Source of the DNA: an uncultured Hyphomicrobiales bacterium
GTDB taxonomy: Bacteria; Pseudomonadota; Alphaproteobacteria; Rhizobiales; Xanthobacteraceae
DNA length: 64,000 bases
Direction: 5' to 3'
NCBI GenBank assembly: GCA_903839845.1
Contig: CAIMEA010000006.1
Span: 1-64,000, forward strand
Shown: one piece after another, positions 26,508 to 34,446 of the stretch
How the letters are laid out: each line of letters starts with the position of its first letter
Position numbering within the stretch: the first letter of the stretch is position 1
Notes under the pieces: generated by a model
Told to the model about the DNA's origin: nothing
The model's database searches: none
Seen by the model: the letters and a program-made list of their open reading frames with translations, nothing else
Made by a program: the position numbers and the translations under genes

Positions 26508-27947
26508 ATGACCGACTGGCCCGTCTACGCAAAGATCACCGGCCCCATTGTCATGGTCGGCTTCGGCTCCATCGGCAAAGGCACGCTGCCGCTGCTCGAG
26601 CGCCACCTCGATTACGACAGGTCGCGCATCACGGTGCTCGATCCCAAAGACGAAGGCCGCAAGGCTTTGTGCGACAAGCACAAGGTCAAGTTCATCCAGA
26701 AGGGCCTGACCCGCGACAATTATCGTGAAATTCTCACGCCGCTTTTGACCGAAGGCGGCGGCCAGGGCTTCTGCGTCAACCTGTCGGTCGACACCGGCTC
26801 GGTCGACATCATGGAGCTGTGCAACGAACTGGGCGCGCTCTACATCGACACCGTCAACGAGCCGTGGCTCGGCTTCTATTTCGACAAGTCGAAAGGCGCC
26901 GCCGCACGCTCGAACTATGCACTCCGCGAGACCACGCTCGCCGCCAAGAAGGCGCGCAAGCCCGGCTCGACGACGGCCGTCTCCTGCTGCGGCGCCAATC
27001 CCGGCATGGTCTCGTTCTTCGCCAAGCAGGCGCTGCTCAACGTCGCCGCCGATTTGAAGCTCAACGTTCCCGAACCGAAGACCAAGGCCGAATGGGCCGA
27101 CCTGATGCGCCAGGCCGGCATCAAGGGCATTCACATCGCCGAGCGCGACACCCAGCGTTCCAAGTCGCCGAAGCCGCCGGAGGTTTTCGTCAACACCTGG
27201 TCGGTCGAAGGCTTCCTGTCGGAAGGCATGCAGCCGGCCGAACTCGGCTGGGGCACGCACGAAAAGTGGATGCCGGAGAACGCGCATACGCATGACACCG
27301 GCTGCGGCGCCGGCATCTATCTGATGCAGCCCGGCGCCAATACACGCGTGCGCACCTGGTGCCCGACGCGCGGCGCCCAATACGGCTTTCTCGTCACGCA
27401 CAACGAGTCGATTTCGATCGCCGATTATTTCACCGCCTATGATGCATCCGGCAAGGCGATCTACCGGCCGACCTGTCACTATGCCTATCACCCGGCGGAC
27501 GACGCGGTGCTGTCGCTGCACGAACTGTTCGGCCGCGCTGGCAAGATGCAGGAGAAGCACCACATCCTCGACGAGAACGAGATTGTCGATGGCATCGACG
27601 AACTCGGCGTGCTGCTCTACGGCCACGGCAAGAACGCCTATTGGTTCGGCTCGCAGCTTTCCATCGAAGAGACGCGCGACCTCGCGCCGTATCAGAACGC
27701 CACCGGCTTGCAGGTGACCTCCGCCATCATCGGCGGCATGGTCTGGGCGCTGGAGCATCCGACCGAAGGCATCGTCGAAGCCGACGAGATGGATTTCCAT
27801 CGCCTTTTGGAAATCCAGTTGCCGTATCTTGGACCGGTGAAGGGCTACTACACCGACTGGACGCCACTCGACGGCCGCCCGGGCCTCTTCCCCGAAGAAC
27901 TCGACACCAGCGATGCGTGGCAGTTCAAGAACGTGCTGGTGAGGTAG
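26508..27947 (+). CDS. hss: Homospermidine synthase
   Basis: A 479-residue NAD-dependent enzyme that makes sym-homospermidine from putrescine. The dinucleotide site is VMVGFGSIGKGTLPLLERHL at residues 14-33. Conserved blocks are CVNLSVDTGSVDIMELCNE, LYIDTVNEPWLGFYFD, SCCGANPGMVSFFAKQAL, and ENAHTHDTGCGAGIYLMQPG. The length is normal and the C-terminus complete. Preceding bases GCTTGGAGACTTGAGCA give a plausible ribosome site. With the decarboxylase at 24524 it forms a two-step ornithine-to-homospermidine route. Confidence 0.96.
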   Translation: MTDWPVYAKITGPIVMVGFGSIGKGTLPLLERHLDYDRSRITVLDPKDEGRKALCDKHKVKFIQKGLTRDNYREILTPLLTEGGGQGFCVNLSVDTGSVDIMELCNELGALYIDTVNEPWLGFYFDKSKGAAARSNYALRETTLAAKKARKPGSTTAVSCCGANPGMVSFFAKQALLNVAADLKLNVPEPKTKAEWADLMRQAGIKGIHIAERDTQRSKSPKPPEVFVNTWSVEGFLSEGMQPAELGWGTHEKWMPENAHTHDTGCGAGIYLMQPGANTRVRTWCPTRGAQYGFLVTHNESISIADYFTAYDASGKAIYRPTCHYAYHPADDAVLSLHELFGRAGKMQEKHHILDENEIVDGIDELGVLLYGHGKNAYWFGSQLSIEETRDLAPYQNATGLQVTSAIIGGMVWALEHPTEGIVEADEMDFHRLLEIQLPYLGPVKGYYTDWTPLDGRPGLFPEELDTSDAWQFKNVLVR

Positions 27948-27950
27948 CTG

Positions 27951-28075
27951 CTTGTCCCGGGCGCGGCGCGGCATGCAATGACGCGCCGCAGACCCGGGAC
28001 CGTTCCACATTCGGTTGTTGGAACGGCCCCGGCTCTGCGAAGCAGCACTGCGTGCTGCTTCGCGTCCGGGGCAAG
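27951..28075. repeat. Palindromic element, family B copy 2
   Basis: It begins CTTGTCCCGGGCGCGGCGC, identical over its first 19 bases to the copy at 17562, and ends GTCCGGGGCAAG. Internal arms ACCCGGGACCGTTCC and GGAACGGCCCCGG pair, as do GAAGCAGCAC and GTGCTGCTTC. It lies between the convergent hss and WD40 genes and could serve as a terminator for both. Confidence 0.75.
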
Positions 28076-28077
28076 AA

Positions 28078-29082
28078 TCAAAGCGTCAACACACTACCCA
28101 AGCCGCCTTCGGTGCCCATGGCCAGCACCTGACCCTCGGCGCTCCAGCCGAGCGCGCTGACCGGCTCGCCGTCGGCCTCGCGCGCCAGGATCAGAGCGCC
28201 GTCGTCGAGCCGCACCAGCAGTACCGAGCCGTCGGCGAAGCCCGCCGCCGCCACCGGCTGGCGCGGATGGCAGGCCACCACCGCGCAACGCGCCGGCGAT
28301 TGCGCCAGAAGCGTCGGCTGTTTGCCCATCGGGCCATCCTTGCCCTCGAACGGCCAAAGGATGAGTTGCTCGGAGCCGGACGTCGCCAGCGCCTTGCCGT
28401 CATGCGTCCACGACAACGAGCGCACGCGCGCCGAATAGCCGGACATGCGCATGTGCTTGGCATCGACAATGCGCCATCCGTGCAGCGTCTGCTCCTGCAT
28501 GGTGGTGACGAGGAACTTGCCGTCCGGGCTTACCGTGACGCCGAGATGCGAGCCCTTCCAATCCAGCAAGTCCGGCTTGGCGCCGGCGGCATTGGGAAAC
28601 CAGAGCGTCGCGCCGTTGTAATGCGCGATGGCCAGGCGGAAGCCTTTCGGGAAGAACGCCAGGCCAGCAACTGTTGAGGGGACTTCAAGATCGCGCAAGT
28701 CGCCCTTGCCGGTGCGCACATGCGCGACCTTGCCGGCCGCCCAGGCGACCGCGCCATCGGGCCCGAGCGCGACCTGATCGACCCAGCGCTTCTTGTCGTC
28801 GGTGGCGAGCACCTCGTGTTCGCCGTCGCGGTTCGTCGCGATCAGTTTGCCGTCGTCGCCGCCGGTGACGATGCGCGAGCCGTCGGCGGCGCTGGCGAGA
28901 ATCGCGCCGCTATGGACGGCAACGAGCTTCTTGCCTTCGGGGGCGGCGAACAGCAGCGCTTCCTCGCCGAAGACGAAGACCGGCGTCTGCTTGAAAAAGT
29001 GGACACCGACGATGGTGCCCTCCGCCGCAACGGCGCGGGCGCGGTCGGCGAGCGAGGGAAGCGGGGTGCCTAGGTCGGTCAT
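28078..29082 (-). CDS. WD40-repeat protein
   Basis: This 334-residue, probably cytoplasmic protein has no signal peptide. Repeating beta-blade units are visible: GSRIVTGGDDGKLIATNRDG, GAVAWAAGKVAHVRTGKG, VSPDGKFLVTTMQEQTLHGW, LSWTHDGKALATSGSEQLILW and ALGWSAEGQVLAMGTEGG. The pattern fits a single beta-propeller. GGAGAAAGTT precedes ATG 29082. The gene follows the CobW-type GTPase on the same strand; only a repeat lies between them. The pair, close to znuABC, suggests a zinc-related role (inference). Confidence 0.87.
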   Translation of the reverse strand: MTDLGTPLPSLADRARAVAAEGTIVGVHFFKQTPVFVFGEEALLFAAPEGKKLVAVHSGAILASAADGSRIVTGGDDGKLIATNRDGEHEVLATDDKKRWVDQVALGPDGAVAWAAGKVAHVRTGKGDLRDLEVPSTVAGLAFFPKGFRLAIAHYNGATLWFPNAAGAKPDLLDWKGSHLGVTVSPDGKFLVTTMQEQTLHGWRIVDAKHMRMSGYSARVRSLSWTHDGKALATSGSEQLILWPFEGKDGPMGKQPTLLAQSPARCAVVACHPRQPVAAAGFADGSVLLVRLDDGALILAREADGEPVSALGWSAEGQVLAMGTEGGLGSVLTL

Positions 29083-29093
29083 AACTTTCTCCG

Positions 29094-29156
29094 CTCATTC
29101 CCGCGAAAGCGGGAATCCAGAGCCAAAGAACTGGGTCCCCGCCTTCGCGGAGACGA
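29094..29156. repeat. Dispersed palindromic repeat, family A copy 2
   Basis: CTCATTCCCGCGAAAGCGGG plus AATCCAG on the left and CTGGGTCCCCGCC plus TTCGCGGAGACGA on the right. Same plan as 11152-11245 and 54201-54275 with different middle bases. It lies between the CobW and WD40 genes. Confidence 0.7.
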
Positions 29157-29175
29157 ACGGAAATAGAGCGCCATC

Positions 29176-30210
29176 TTAAGCAATGCAGTTCTCGAAACCC
29201 TTGCGGATTTTGTCTTCCGGCAGATGGCGGCCGATGAAGACGATGCGGCTGGTGCGCGCCTCGCCTTCCTTCCATTTCCGCTGATGGTCGCCGTCCAGGA
29301 TCATGTGCACGCCCTGAAACACAAAACGCTCCTCGTCATTCTTGAAGTTGAGAATGCCCTTGGAGCGCAGAATGTCCTTGCCCTCGGTCGCCACCAAATC
29401 CTGCACCCAGGGAAAGAACTTGTCGGGGTCCAGCGGCTTGGCGGTATTGAGCGAGATCGATTGCATGTCCTCATCATGATAGTGCTTGAGACCGCCATGA
29501 TGGTGATCGTGACCATGATCGTGGTCGTGATCGTGGTGATCATGATCATCGGCGGTCAAGAATTCCGGCTCGATATCGAGAATGCGGTCGAGGTCGAAGG
29601 CGTTGCGGCCGAGCACTTCGTCGAGCGCGATCTTCGAGCGCTCGGTGCGGTGCAGCTTGGCGTAAGGATTGATGGCGCGAATGCGCGCCTCGACCTCGGC
29701 CAGTTCGCCCGGCGTCACTAGATCGGTCTTGTTCAGCAGAATGACATCGGCGAAGGCGATCTGGTTCTTGGCCTCGGGCGCGTCCTTGAGACGATCCTTG
29801 AGCCATTTGGCGTCGGCCACCGTCACCACTGCATCGAGCCGCGTCTTGGCACCGACGTTTTCGTCCATGAAAAAGGTCTGCGCCACCGGCGCCGGATCGG
29901 CCAAGCCCGTCGTCTCGACGATGATGGCGTCGAATTTTCCCTTCCTGCGCATCAGGCCGTCGATGATGCGCACCAGGTCGCCGCGCACGGTGCAGCAGAT
30001 GCAGCCGTTGTTCATCTCGAACACTTCCTCGTCGGCGTTCACGACCAGCTCATTGTCGATGCCGATTTCGCCGAACTCATTGACGATGACGGCGTATTTC
30101 TTGCCGTGCGGCTCGGACAGAATGCGGTTCAGAAGCGTCGTCTTGCCGGCGCCGAGATAGCCCGTGAGCACGGTGACAGGGATTTTTTCGGTCTGGGGGG
30201 CGGTCGTCAT
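29176..30210 (-). CDS. CobW/COG0523 family GTPase (likely zinc chaperone)
   Basis: A 344-residue P-loop GTPase starting at ATG 30210 ([20 protein letters not shown]) after GGAGCCATCCCCGCC. The Walker A is [13 protein letters not shown] and the metal-binding CxCC is in [30 protein letters not shown] and [13 protein letters not shown] (NKxD) follow, with a His/Asp-rich stretch [18 protein letters not shown] around residues 222-239. The C-terminal CobW domain starts near 245. It may deliver zinc, nickel or cobalt. Proximity to a Zur-type box and znuABC favours zinc. Confidence 0.92.
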   Translation of the reverse strand: MTTAPQTEKIPVTVLTGYLGAGKTTLLNRILSEPHGKKYAVIVNEFGEIGIDNELVVNADEEVFEMNNGCICCTVRGDLVRIIDGLMRRKGKFDAIIVETTGLADPAPVAQTFFMDENVGAKTRLDAVVTVADAKWLKDRLKDAPEAKNQIAFADVILLNKTDLVTPGELAEVEARIRAINPYAKLHRTERSKIALDEVLGRNAFDLDRILDIEPEFLTADDHDHHDHDHDHGHDHHHGGLKHYHDEDMQSISLNTAKPLDPDKFFPWVQDLVATEGKDILRSKGILNFKNDEERFVFQGVHMILDGDHQRKWKEGEARTSRIVFIGRHLPEDKIRKGFENCIA

Positions 30211-30216
30211 GGCGGG

Positions 30217-30264
30217 GATGGCTCCTTGCCGGAGACATATGATGGCTCCTTGCCGGAGACATAT
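30217..30264. repeat. Perfect 24-bp tandem duplication upstream of the CobW gene
   Basis: Two identical copies of a 24-base unit (GATGGCTCCTTGCCGGAGAC plus ATAT) lie at 30217-30240 and 30241-30264. Read on the minus strand each carries AAGGAGCC, so the CobW leader has two potential ribosome sites. The nearer one is about 13 bases from ATG 30210. Confidence 0.85.
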
Positions 30265-30357
30265 AGGCGGTCGAGGGCGGCTGTGCAAAAAGGCGGTAAG
30301 CGGGGCGTTTTCCCGCCAATCTCCCCAATTCATTTAAATATGTGACAGGAGCAACCA

Positions 30358-30603
30358 ATAGTTGCCGAGGGCGTTATCCCGGTAATCAACCCATTTGATC
30401 AACCCCAGAGGGGTAACCCAATCAACAATGCAGAATGCTTTATAGAAGACGCCCGAAAATCCTTTTGTCTGGCCGCCAAAGCGGCAACCCAGAACGAAAT
30501 TGAGCGCTACGCGGCCCTTGGTCGTGAATACCTCATGCTCGCGCACCGCGCCGCATCCGTCGAAACGGTGCCACGGCTTGCCAGTTTTTGGGATGTGCCG
30601 TGA
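30358..30603 (+). CDS. Small protein with apparent ATA start codon, unknown
   Basis: An open frame of 81 residues in which the only well-placed start is ATA (30358-30360), six bases after a perfect AGGAG. A TGA lies in frame just upstream, so no ATG, GTG or TTG alternative precedes it. The protein is rich in Ala, Glu and Asn and has natural-looking stretches (EDARKSFCLAAKAATQNEIE, YAALGREYLMLAHRAASVE) likely to form helices. ATA may be a genuine rare start, a mutation of ATG, or mark a decayed gene. It lies alone between the CobW and lipoprotein genes. Confidence 0.5.
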   Translation: MVAEGVIPVINPFDQPQRGNPINNAECFIEDARKSFCLAAKAATQNEIERYAALGREYLMLAHRAASVETVPRLASFWDVP

Positions 30604-30632
30604 ATTGACGCCGGCAATACGCGGAAAAAGTG

Positions 30633-30656
30633 AAGGCCGCCTGGTTTGGCGGCCTT
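30633..30656 (-). terminator. Intrinsic terminator
   Basis: AAGGCCGCC and GGCGGCCTT form a nine-pair stem with a six-base loop. On the minus strand CACTTTTT follows, suiting the leftward lipoprotein gene. On the plus strand a weaker TTTGTCGTTTT tail follows the ATA-start frame, so it may act both ways. Confidence 0.75.
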
Positions 30657-30688
30657 TGTCGTTTTGCCGGGTTGGGCGGCCGGTAAGG

Positions 30689-30952
30689 TCAGCAGCGCGT
30701 GTAACGCTGGTGGCCGGAGCGGGTGTAGTAATAGCAGCGCCCGGGCCGGGTCGCGTCGGCGATCAGGGCCCCGGCAGCCGCGCCAACCAAGCCGCCGGCG
30801 ACGGCGCCGCCGGCCGAATTGCTTGCCACGCCGCCGATCAGCGCACCCGCGCCGCCGCCGATCAAAGCGCCGTTAAGCTGGCGATCCTGCCGCGCCGTCT
30901 GACAGCCCGCGAGGGCCAAGGCCATGACGGCCATTACCAGAAATTTCTTCAT
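30689..30952 (-). CDS. Glycine-zipper lipoprotein
   Basis: An 87-residue protein starting MKKFLVMAVMALALAGCQTA, with a lipobox LAGC at residues 15-18. The middle is a run of glycine-zipper helices (LNGALIGGGAGALIGGVASN, GGAVAGGLVGAAAGALIADA), a pattern of small outer-membrane lipoproteins of the YMGG/SlyB-like kind. The C-terminus is aromatic and basic (RCYYYTRSGHQRYTRC). The start is chosen at the lipoprotein signal; an upstream extension to 31039 has none. Confidence 0.87.
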   Translation of the reverse strand: MKKFLVMAVMALALAGCQTARQDRQLNGALIGGGAGALIGGVASNSAGGAVAGGLVGAAAGALIADATRPGRCYYYTRSGHQRYTRC

Positions 30953-31031
30953 TCGGTTTTCTCCCTGACTGCGGTGCATCGAAATGGTGCCGCTGAGAGG
31001 GTGAAAACGTGGCGGCCACCGCCGTGTCCAA

Positions 31032-31616
31032 CTACACAACCGTCACTTGGGTTCCCACCGGCACGCGGTCATAGAGATCGATGATGTCCTGATTGAACAG
31101 GCGGATGCAGCCGCTCGAGACAGCGGTGCCGATGGTCTCCGGCTCGGTGGTGCCGTGCAGGCGGAAGAACGTGTCCTTACCGTTTCGGTAGAGATAGAGC
31201 GCACGCGGCCCGAGCGGATTGTTCGGTCCGCCGTCCATGCCGCCGGAATAGGAGCGGTACATCGGGATCGCCGCCATCATATTGGCGGTGGGGGTCCAGT
31301 GCGGCCACTTTTCCTTGCGGCCGACGATCGCCGTGCCGCGGAACGTGACACCCGGCGCGCGGCCAACCCCGACGCCGTAGCGCAGCGCCCGGCCGCCGGC
31401 CTGCACCAGATAAAGCCGCCGCTCCGGCACGTTCACAAAGATACTGCCCGGCTTCTCCTTGCCGCTCCAGGCGACTTCCTGCCGCAACAGGCTGGGATCG
31501 AGCGTCGTCATATCGACCGGGGCGATGGTATGGCCGCCGTCATGGACGACGCCGTAGCCGGCGCCGCAGCCGGCTGTCACCAGCGGCAAGCCGACAATGA
31601 AGGCGCGCCGCGTCAT
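31032..31616 (-). CDS. L,D-transpeptidase (YkuD domain)
   Basis: 194 residues from ATG 31616 (MTRRAFIVGLPLVTAGCGAG), which has an Arg-Arg signal with a possible lipobox; ATG 31664 would add sixteen residues. The YkuD domain covers roughly residues 55-194 and starts IFVNVPERRLYLVQAGGRAL. The catalytic motif HGTTEPETIGTAVSSGCIRL contains the conserved His, Ser, Cys and Arg. Such enzymes form 3-3 cross-links in peptidoglycan or attach lipoproteins to it in the periplasm. Confidence 0.9.
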   Translation of the reverse strand: MTRRAFIVGLPLVTAGCGAGYGVVHDGGHTIAPVDMTTLDPSLLRQEVAWSGKEKPGSIFVNVPERRLYLVQAGGRALRYGVGVGRAPGVTFRGTAIVGRKEKWPHWTPTANMMAAIPMYRSYSGGMDGGPNNPLGPRALYLYRNGKDTFFRLHGTTEPETIGTAVSSGCIRLFNQDIIDLYDRVPVGTQVTVV

Positions 31617-31916
31617 GACCGAAAGTTGCGGCGGAACAGGATTCTTACCAGGGTGCTGAGCCATATGACTGTTTACTCTCTCGTTTAAGCTTCATTGTGC
31701 TGAGCATCGGCCGTGCATGCAACAGGCCAATAACAGGAACAGGGTCTTCACGAACCGCGGCGCTGCTGCCGGGCGCGAAATACCGGCGAAATAGTGGATT
31801 GCGTTTTATCGCGGATTTTTCGGAAAAATTCACTTATTCGCCCTAGCCTCGATATTGGGCGCAGGGCCGCCCGGCCGAGACATACCGTCCAGATTTACGT
31901 TTTTTAGGTTCCCAAA

Positions 31917-32090
31917 ATGTCGCTCGCCAACGCCGAGAATTTCCTGCGCAATGCGCGCGAGCAGATCTCGCAAAAGGACATCAACGACAGCTTTCTGAAG
32001 GCTATCGCTGAACTCACGCGCGAAATCAAGCGACTGGAAGACGATATCCGCCGCACGCGGCGTGACGTTCTGGTCAGCCGCCGGTTCTGA
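31917..32090 (+). CDS. Short coiled-coil protein, unknown
   Basis: A 57-residue frame MSLANAENFLRNAREQISQK continuing into AIAELTREIKRLEDDIRRTR. Charged heptad-like spacing suggests a single coiled coil. Composition (E, K, D, Q, I rich) is unlike a random GC-driven frame, which supports a real gene. A GGTTCC stretch upstream is only a weak ribosome site. No family name is offered. Confidence 0.65.
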   Translation: MSLANAENFLRNAREQISQKDINDSFLKAIAELTREIKRLEDDIRRTRRDVLVSRRF

Positions 32091-32131
32091 TCCGAATTGC
32101 CGCGCACCGGTGCGGCGCCTATATCAATTAC

Positions 32132-32440
32132 ATGACATATCAGGACGAAAAGCCGCTTCGCGGCGTCGGGGTCTATTGGATCGACGAAGCCGATTACGCC
32201 GCTGTCAAAGCTCTGTTCGAGGACGGCGCGACGCTGCCGCCGGAATGGGCCCAGTGGCAAAAAATGGCGATCGAGATGGAGACCGGGCTGAAGGCCTATG
32301 GCCATCCGGTGATGCGGGTCCGCATCGATCCAAAGGCCTTTGCCGGCTGGTGCGCCGCCCATGGCACGACGACCGGGCGGCAAGGCCGCAAGGCTTTCAT
32401 CGCCGAAGCGGTTTTCGACCGCTGGGGCGATCAGAACTGA
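32132..32440 (+). CDS. Conserved hypothetical protein
   Basis: 102 residues beginning MTYQDEKPLRGVGVYWIDEA and ending AVFDRWGDQN. It is mixed alpha/beta, with no signal peptide or membrane helix, and keeps a balanced amino-acid composition with WAQWQKMAIEMETGLKAYG in the middle. Homologues without known function are common in this bacterial order (recollection). It is convergent with the 69-residue gene at 32447, six bases away. Confidence 0.75.
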   Translation: MTYQDEKPLRGVGVYWIDEADYAAVKALFEDGATLPPEWAQWQKMAIEMETGLKAYGHPVMRVRIDPKAFAGWCAAHGTTTGRQGRKAFIAEAVFDRWGDQN

Positions 32441-32446
32441 CCATTT

Positions 32447-32656
32447 TCACTTCCGCGTCAGTTCGTAGCGGGCTTCCAGAATATTGTTCTTGAGATCGCA
32501 GTTGCAATCCTTCGCGAAAGCCTGCAACGCCGCGCGCGCGAGCGGGTCCGGTTCGCCCGGCGGGAAAGCGTCGGCGAACAGGCCATAGGTCAGATCGAAG
32601 ATATGGCCGGACGGCATCTCAAGCAGATAGTTTTTGAGCGCATCACGGGTCAGCAT
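32447..32656 (-). CDS. Conserved hypothetical small protein
   Basis: 69 residues, MLTRDALKNYLLEMPSGHIF then DLTYGLFADAFPPGEPDP and CNCDLKNNILEARYELTRK. It is soluble and acidic, probably helical. The two close cysteines (CNC) might bind metal, though this is only a possibility. GAGAAAGACGA upstream of ATG 32656 offers a ribosome site. Function unknown. Confidence 0.7.
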   Translation of the reverse strand: MLTRDALKNYLLEMPSGHIFDLTYGLFADAFPPGEPDPLARAALQAFAKDCNCDLKNNILEARYELTRK

Positions 32657-32753
32657 CGTTCGTCTTTCTCAAAGTTGCGCGCCGCCGGCGCGCAACGGTG
32701 ATAGCGTGCCCTCGCGCCCGATTGAAGTCCCTCGCCACAGAGTGCCGCCCCGC

Positions 32754-33473
32754 ATGCCCCCGTTGTTTGAAGAGCTGGACTACCGCGACACGCCAATCGG
32801 CGGACTGAGCCTGCGCCGGCGCCGCGAATTGCGGCTCGGCGTCGACGTATTCGAGATCAAACTCGGCGATGAATTCCTGATGTCCAGCCTGTTCACCGCC
32901 TCAGAGATCGCGCTCGCCGATCTCGGTCTTGCCGACCTGACCAGCACCGGCCTGAATGTCGTCGTCGGCGGGCTGGGCCTCGGCTACACCGCCAAGGCGG
33001 TGCTGGCGCACAGCAACGTAGCGTCACTCGTTGTCGTCGATTTTCTCGAGGCGGTAATCGATTGGCACCGGAAAGGGCTGGTTCCATTGGGACGCGAGTT
33101 GAACGCCGATCCGCGCTGCCGTTTCGTGCAAGGCGACTTCTTCAAGCTCGCCGCCTCGGATGCCGGCTTCGATCCGGACGCACCAGGACGCCTATTCGAC
33201 GCCGTGCTGGTCGATATCGACCATTCGCCGGAAGCGCTGCTCGACGACGGCAATGCCGCCTTTTACGGCGAAGCCGGCCTCGACCGGCTAACCGCCCATC
33301 TCGCGCCCGGCGGCGTCTTCGGCTTGTGGTCAAACGACCTGCCCGATCCGGCCTTTACCGCGCGTTTGGGCCGGAGTTTCGCCAATGCCCGGGCCGAGCC
33401 AGTGACCTTTCATAACCCGTTGCAGGACCGCCCCTTCACCCAGACGGTCTATCTGGCGACCAAGCGGCTTTGA
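32754..33473 (+). CDS. Spermidine synthase-like SAM-dependent methyltransferase-fold protein
   Basis: 239 residues from ATG 32754 (MPPLFEELDYRDTPIGGLSL). The Rossmann motif LNVVVGGLGLGYTAKAVLAH matches the GxGxG of polyamine synthase and methyltransferase folds. VASLVVVDFLEAVIDWHRKG carries the acidic end of strand 2, and RLFDAVLVDIDHSPEALLDD resembles the D-x-D area of aminopropyltransferases. Whether it uses SAM or decarboxylated SAM is undecided. An ORF extension back to 32634 overlaps the opposite gene and is unlikely. Confidence 0.8.
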   Translation: MPPLFEELDYRDTPIGGLSLRRRRELRLGVDVFEIKLGDEFLMSSLFTASEIALADLGLADLTSTGLNVVVGGLGLGYTAKAVLAHSNVASLVVVDFLEAVIDWHRKGLVPLGRELNADPRCRFVQGDFFKLAASDAGFDPDAPGRLFDAVLVDIDHSPEALLDDGNAAFYGEAGLDRLTAHLAPGGVFGLWSNDLPDPAFTARLGRSFANARAEPVTFHNPLQDRPFTQTVYLATKRL

Positions 33474-33512
33474 ACTTTTCCCAACGCCGTCCGCCGGGGG
33501 CCTTGCGCCTCG

Positions 33513-33533
33513 ATATGTTATAATATTACATAT
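33513..33533. promoter_or_regulatory. Zur-type operator
   Basis: A 21-base AT-rich near-palindrome, ATATGTTATA-A-TATTACATAT, with matching outer arms ATATGT/ACATAT. It stands out in GC-rich surroundings and resembles the GTTATAATATAAC-like Zur boxes of alphaproteobacteria. It lies 31 bases before znuA, so zinc-bound Zur would repress znuABC. Confidence 0.8.
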
Positions 33534-33564
33534 TGGGGTCGCCTCACCGTCCGGATGCACCCTT

Positions 33565-34446
33565 ATGCGAAGCCTGTCCGCGCTGCTTTTCGCCTTTCTG
33601 TCCGCCGTCGCCGCCGCAATCCCGGCACAGGCGGCCGACGGCACGATCGCCATCGTCGCGGCGCAAAACTTCTACGGCGATATCGCCCGCCGGATTGGCG
33701 GCGACCGGGTTTCGGTCGCCAGCATCATGTCCAATCCAGATCAGGACCCGCATCTGTTCGAGACGACCCCCGGCGTGGTGCGGCAGATCGCCGACGCGCG
33801 GATCGTCATCCTCAACGGCGCCAATTACGATCCCTGGATGGAAAAACTGATCGCCGCCGCGCCGCGTCCCGGCCGCACGATCATCAGCGCAGCGCAACTC
33901 GTGAACGCCAAACCGGGCGACAACCCGCATCTGTGGTACGCCCCGGCCACCATGCCGGCGGTCGCCAAGGCGATCGCCGCCGCCCTCACCCAGGCCGACA
34001 GCGCCCACATCGCCGACTATGCCGCGCGGCTCGGCAGCACATTGGCCGATCTCGACCGCATCGCGCAGCGCATCGCTCAGATCAAAGCCAAGCATGCCGG
34101 CAAGCCGGTCACTGCGACCGAGCCTGTCTTCGGGCCGATGGCGGCCGCGCTTGACCTGACCATGCGTAACCAGAACTTCCAGCTGGCGATGATGAATGAC
34201 ACCGAGCCGAGCGCGCGCGACGTCGCGGCATTCGAGGACGACCTCAAGAACGGCAAGGTCAAGGTGCTGATCTACAACAAGCAGGTATCGGAGAAGCTGA
34301 CCGAGCGCATGTTGGCGATCGCCGCCAAGGCGAAGGTGCCTGTCGTCGGTGTGACCGAGACGCAGCCGGCCAATGTTTCCTTTCAGGACTGGATGCTCGG
34401 CGAACTCGACGCGCTCGATAAGGCGCTGACGGGACCGAATTCGTGA
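33565..34446 (+). CDS. znuA: Zinc/manganese ABC transporter solute-binding protein
   Basis: A 293-residue cluster A-I metal receptor with a signal peptide ending near AQA (residue 23). The ligand positions visible are His in NPDQDPHLFETTP and His in DNPHLWYAP. At the third site a Glu (PVTATEPVFGPMAAAL) stands where classical ZnuA has His, and the His-rich loop is absent. The later FQLAMMNDTEPSARDVAAFE and VKVLIYNKQVSEKL blocks define this shorter subgroup. The Zur-type box and the ABC genes behind it make zinc the best guess. Confidence 0.9.
   Translation: MRSLSALLFAFLSAVAAAIPAQAADGTIAIVAAQNFYGDIARRIGGDRVSVASIMSNPDQDPHLFETTPGVVRQIADARIVILNGANYDPWMEKLIAAAPRPGRTIISAAQLVNAKPGDNPHLWYAPATMPAVAKAIAAALTQADSAHIADYAARLGSTLADLDRIAQRIAQIKAKHAGKPVTATEPVFGPMAAALDLTMRNQNFQLAMMNDTEPSARDVAAFEDDLKNGKVKVLIYNKQVSEKLTERMLAIAAKAKVPVVGVTETQPANVSFQDWMLGELDALDKALTGPNS

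Noticed and set aside
26157-28010. 617-residue leftward frame across hss
   Set aside because: Antisense to the well-conserved homospermidine synthase; low-complexity composition, no motif.
30334-30546. 70-residue leftward frame
   Set aside because: Overlaps the plus-strand ATA-start frame, which has a perfect ribosome site and better protein character; the leftward frame has no ribosome site.
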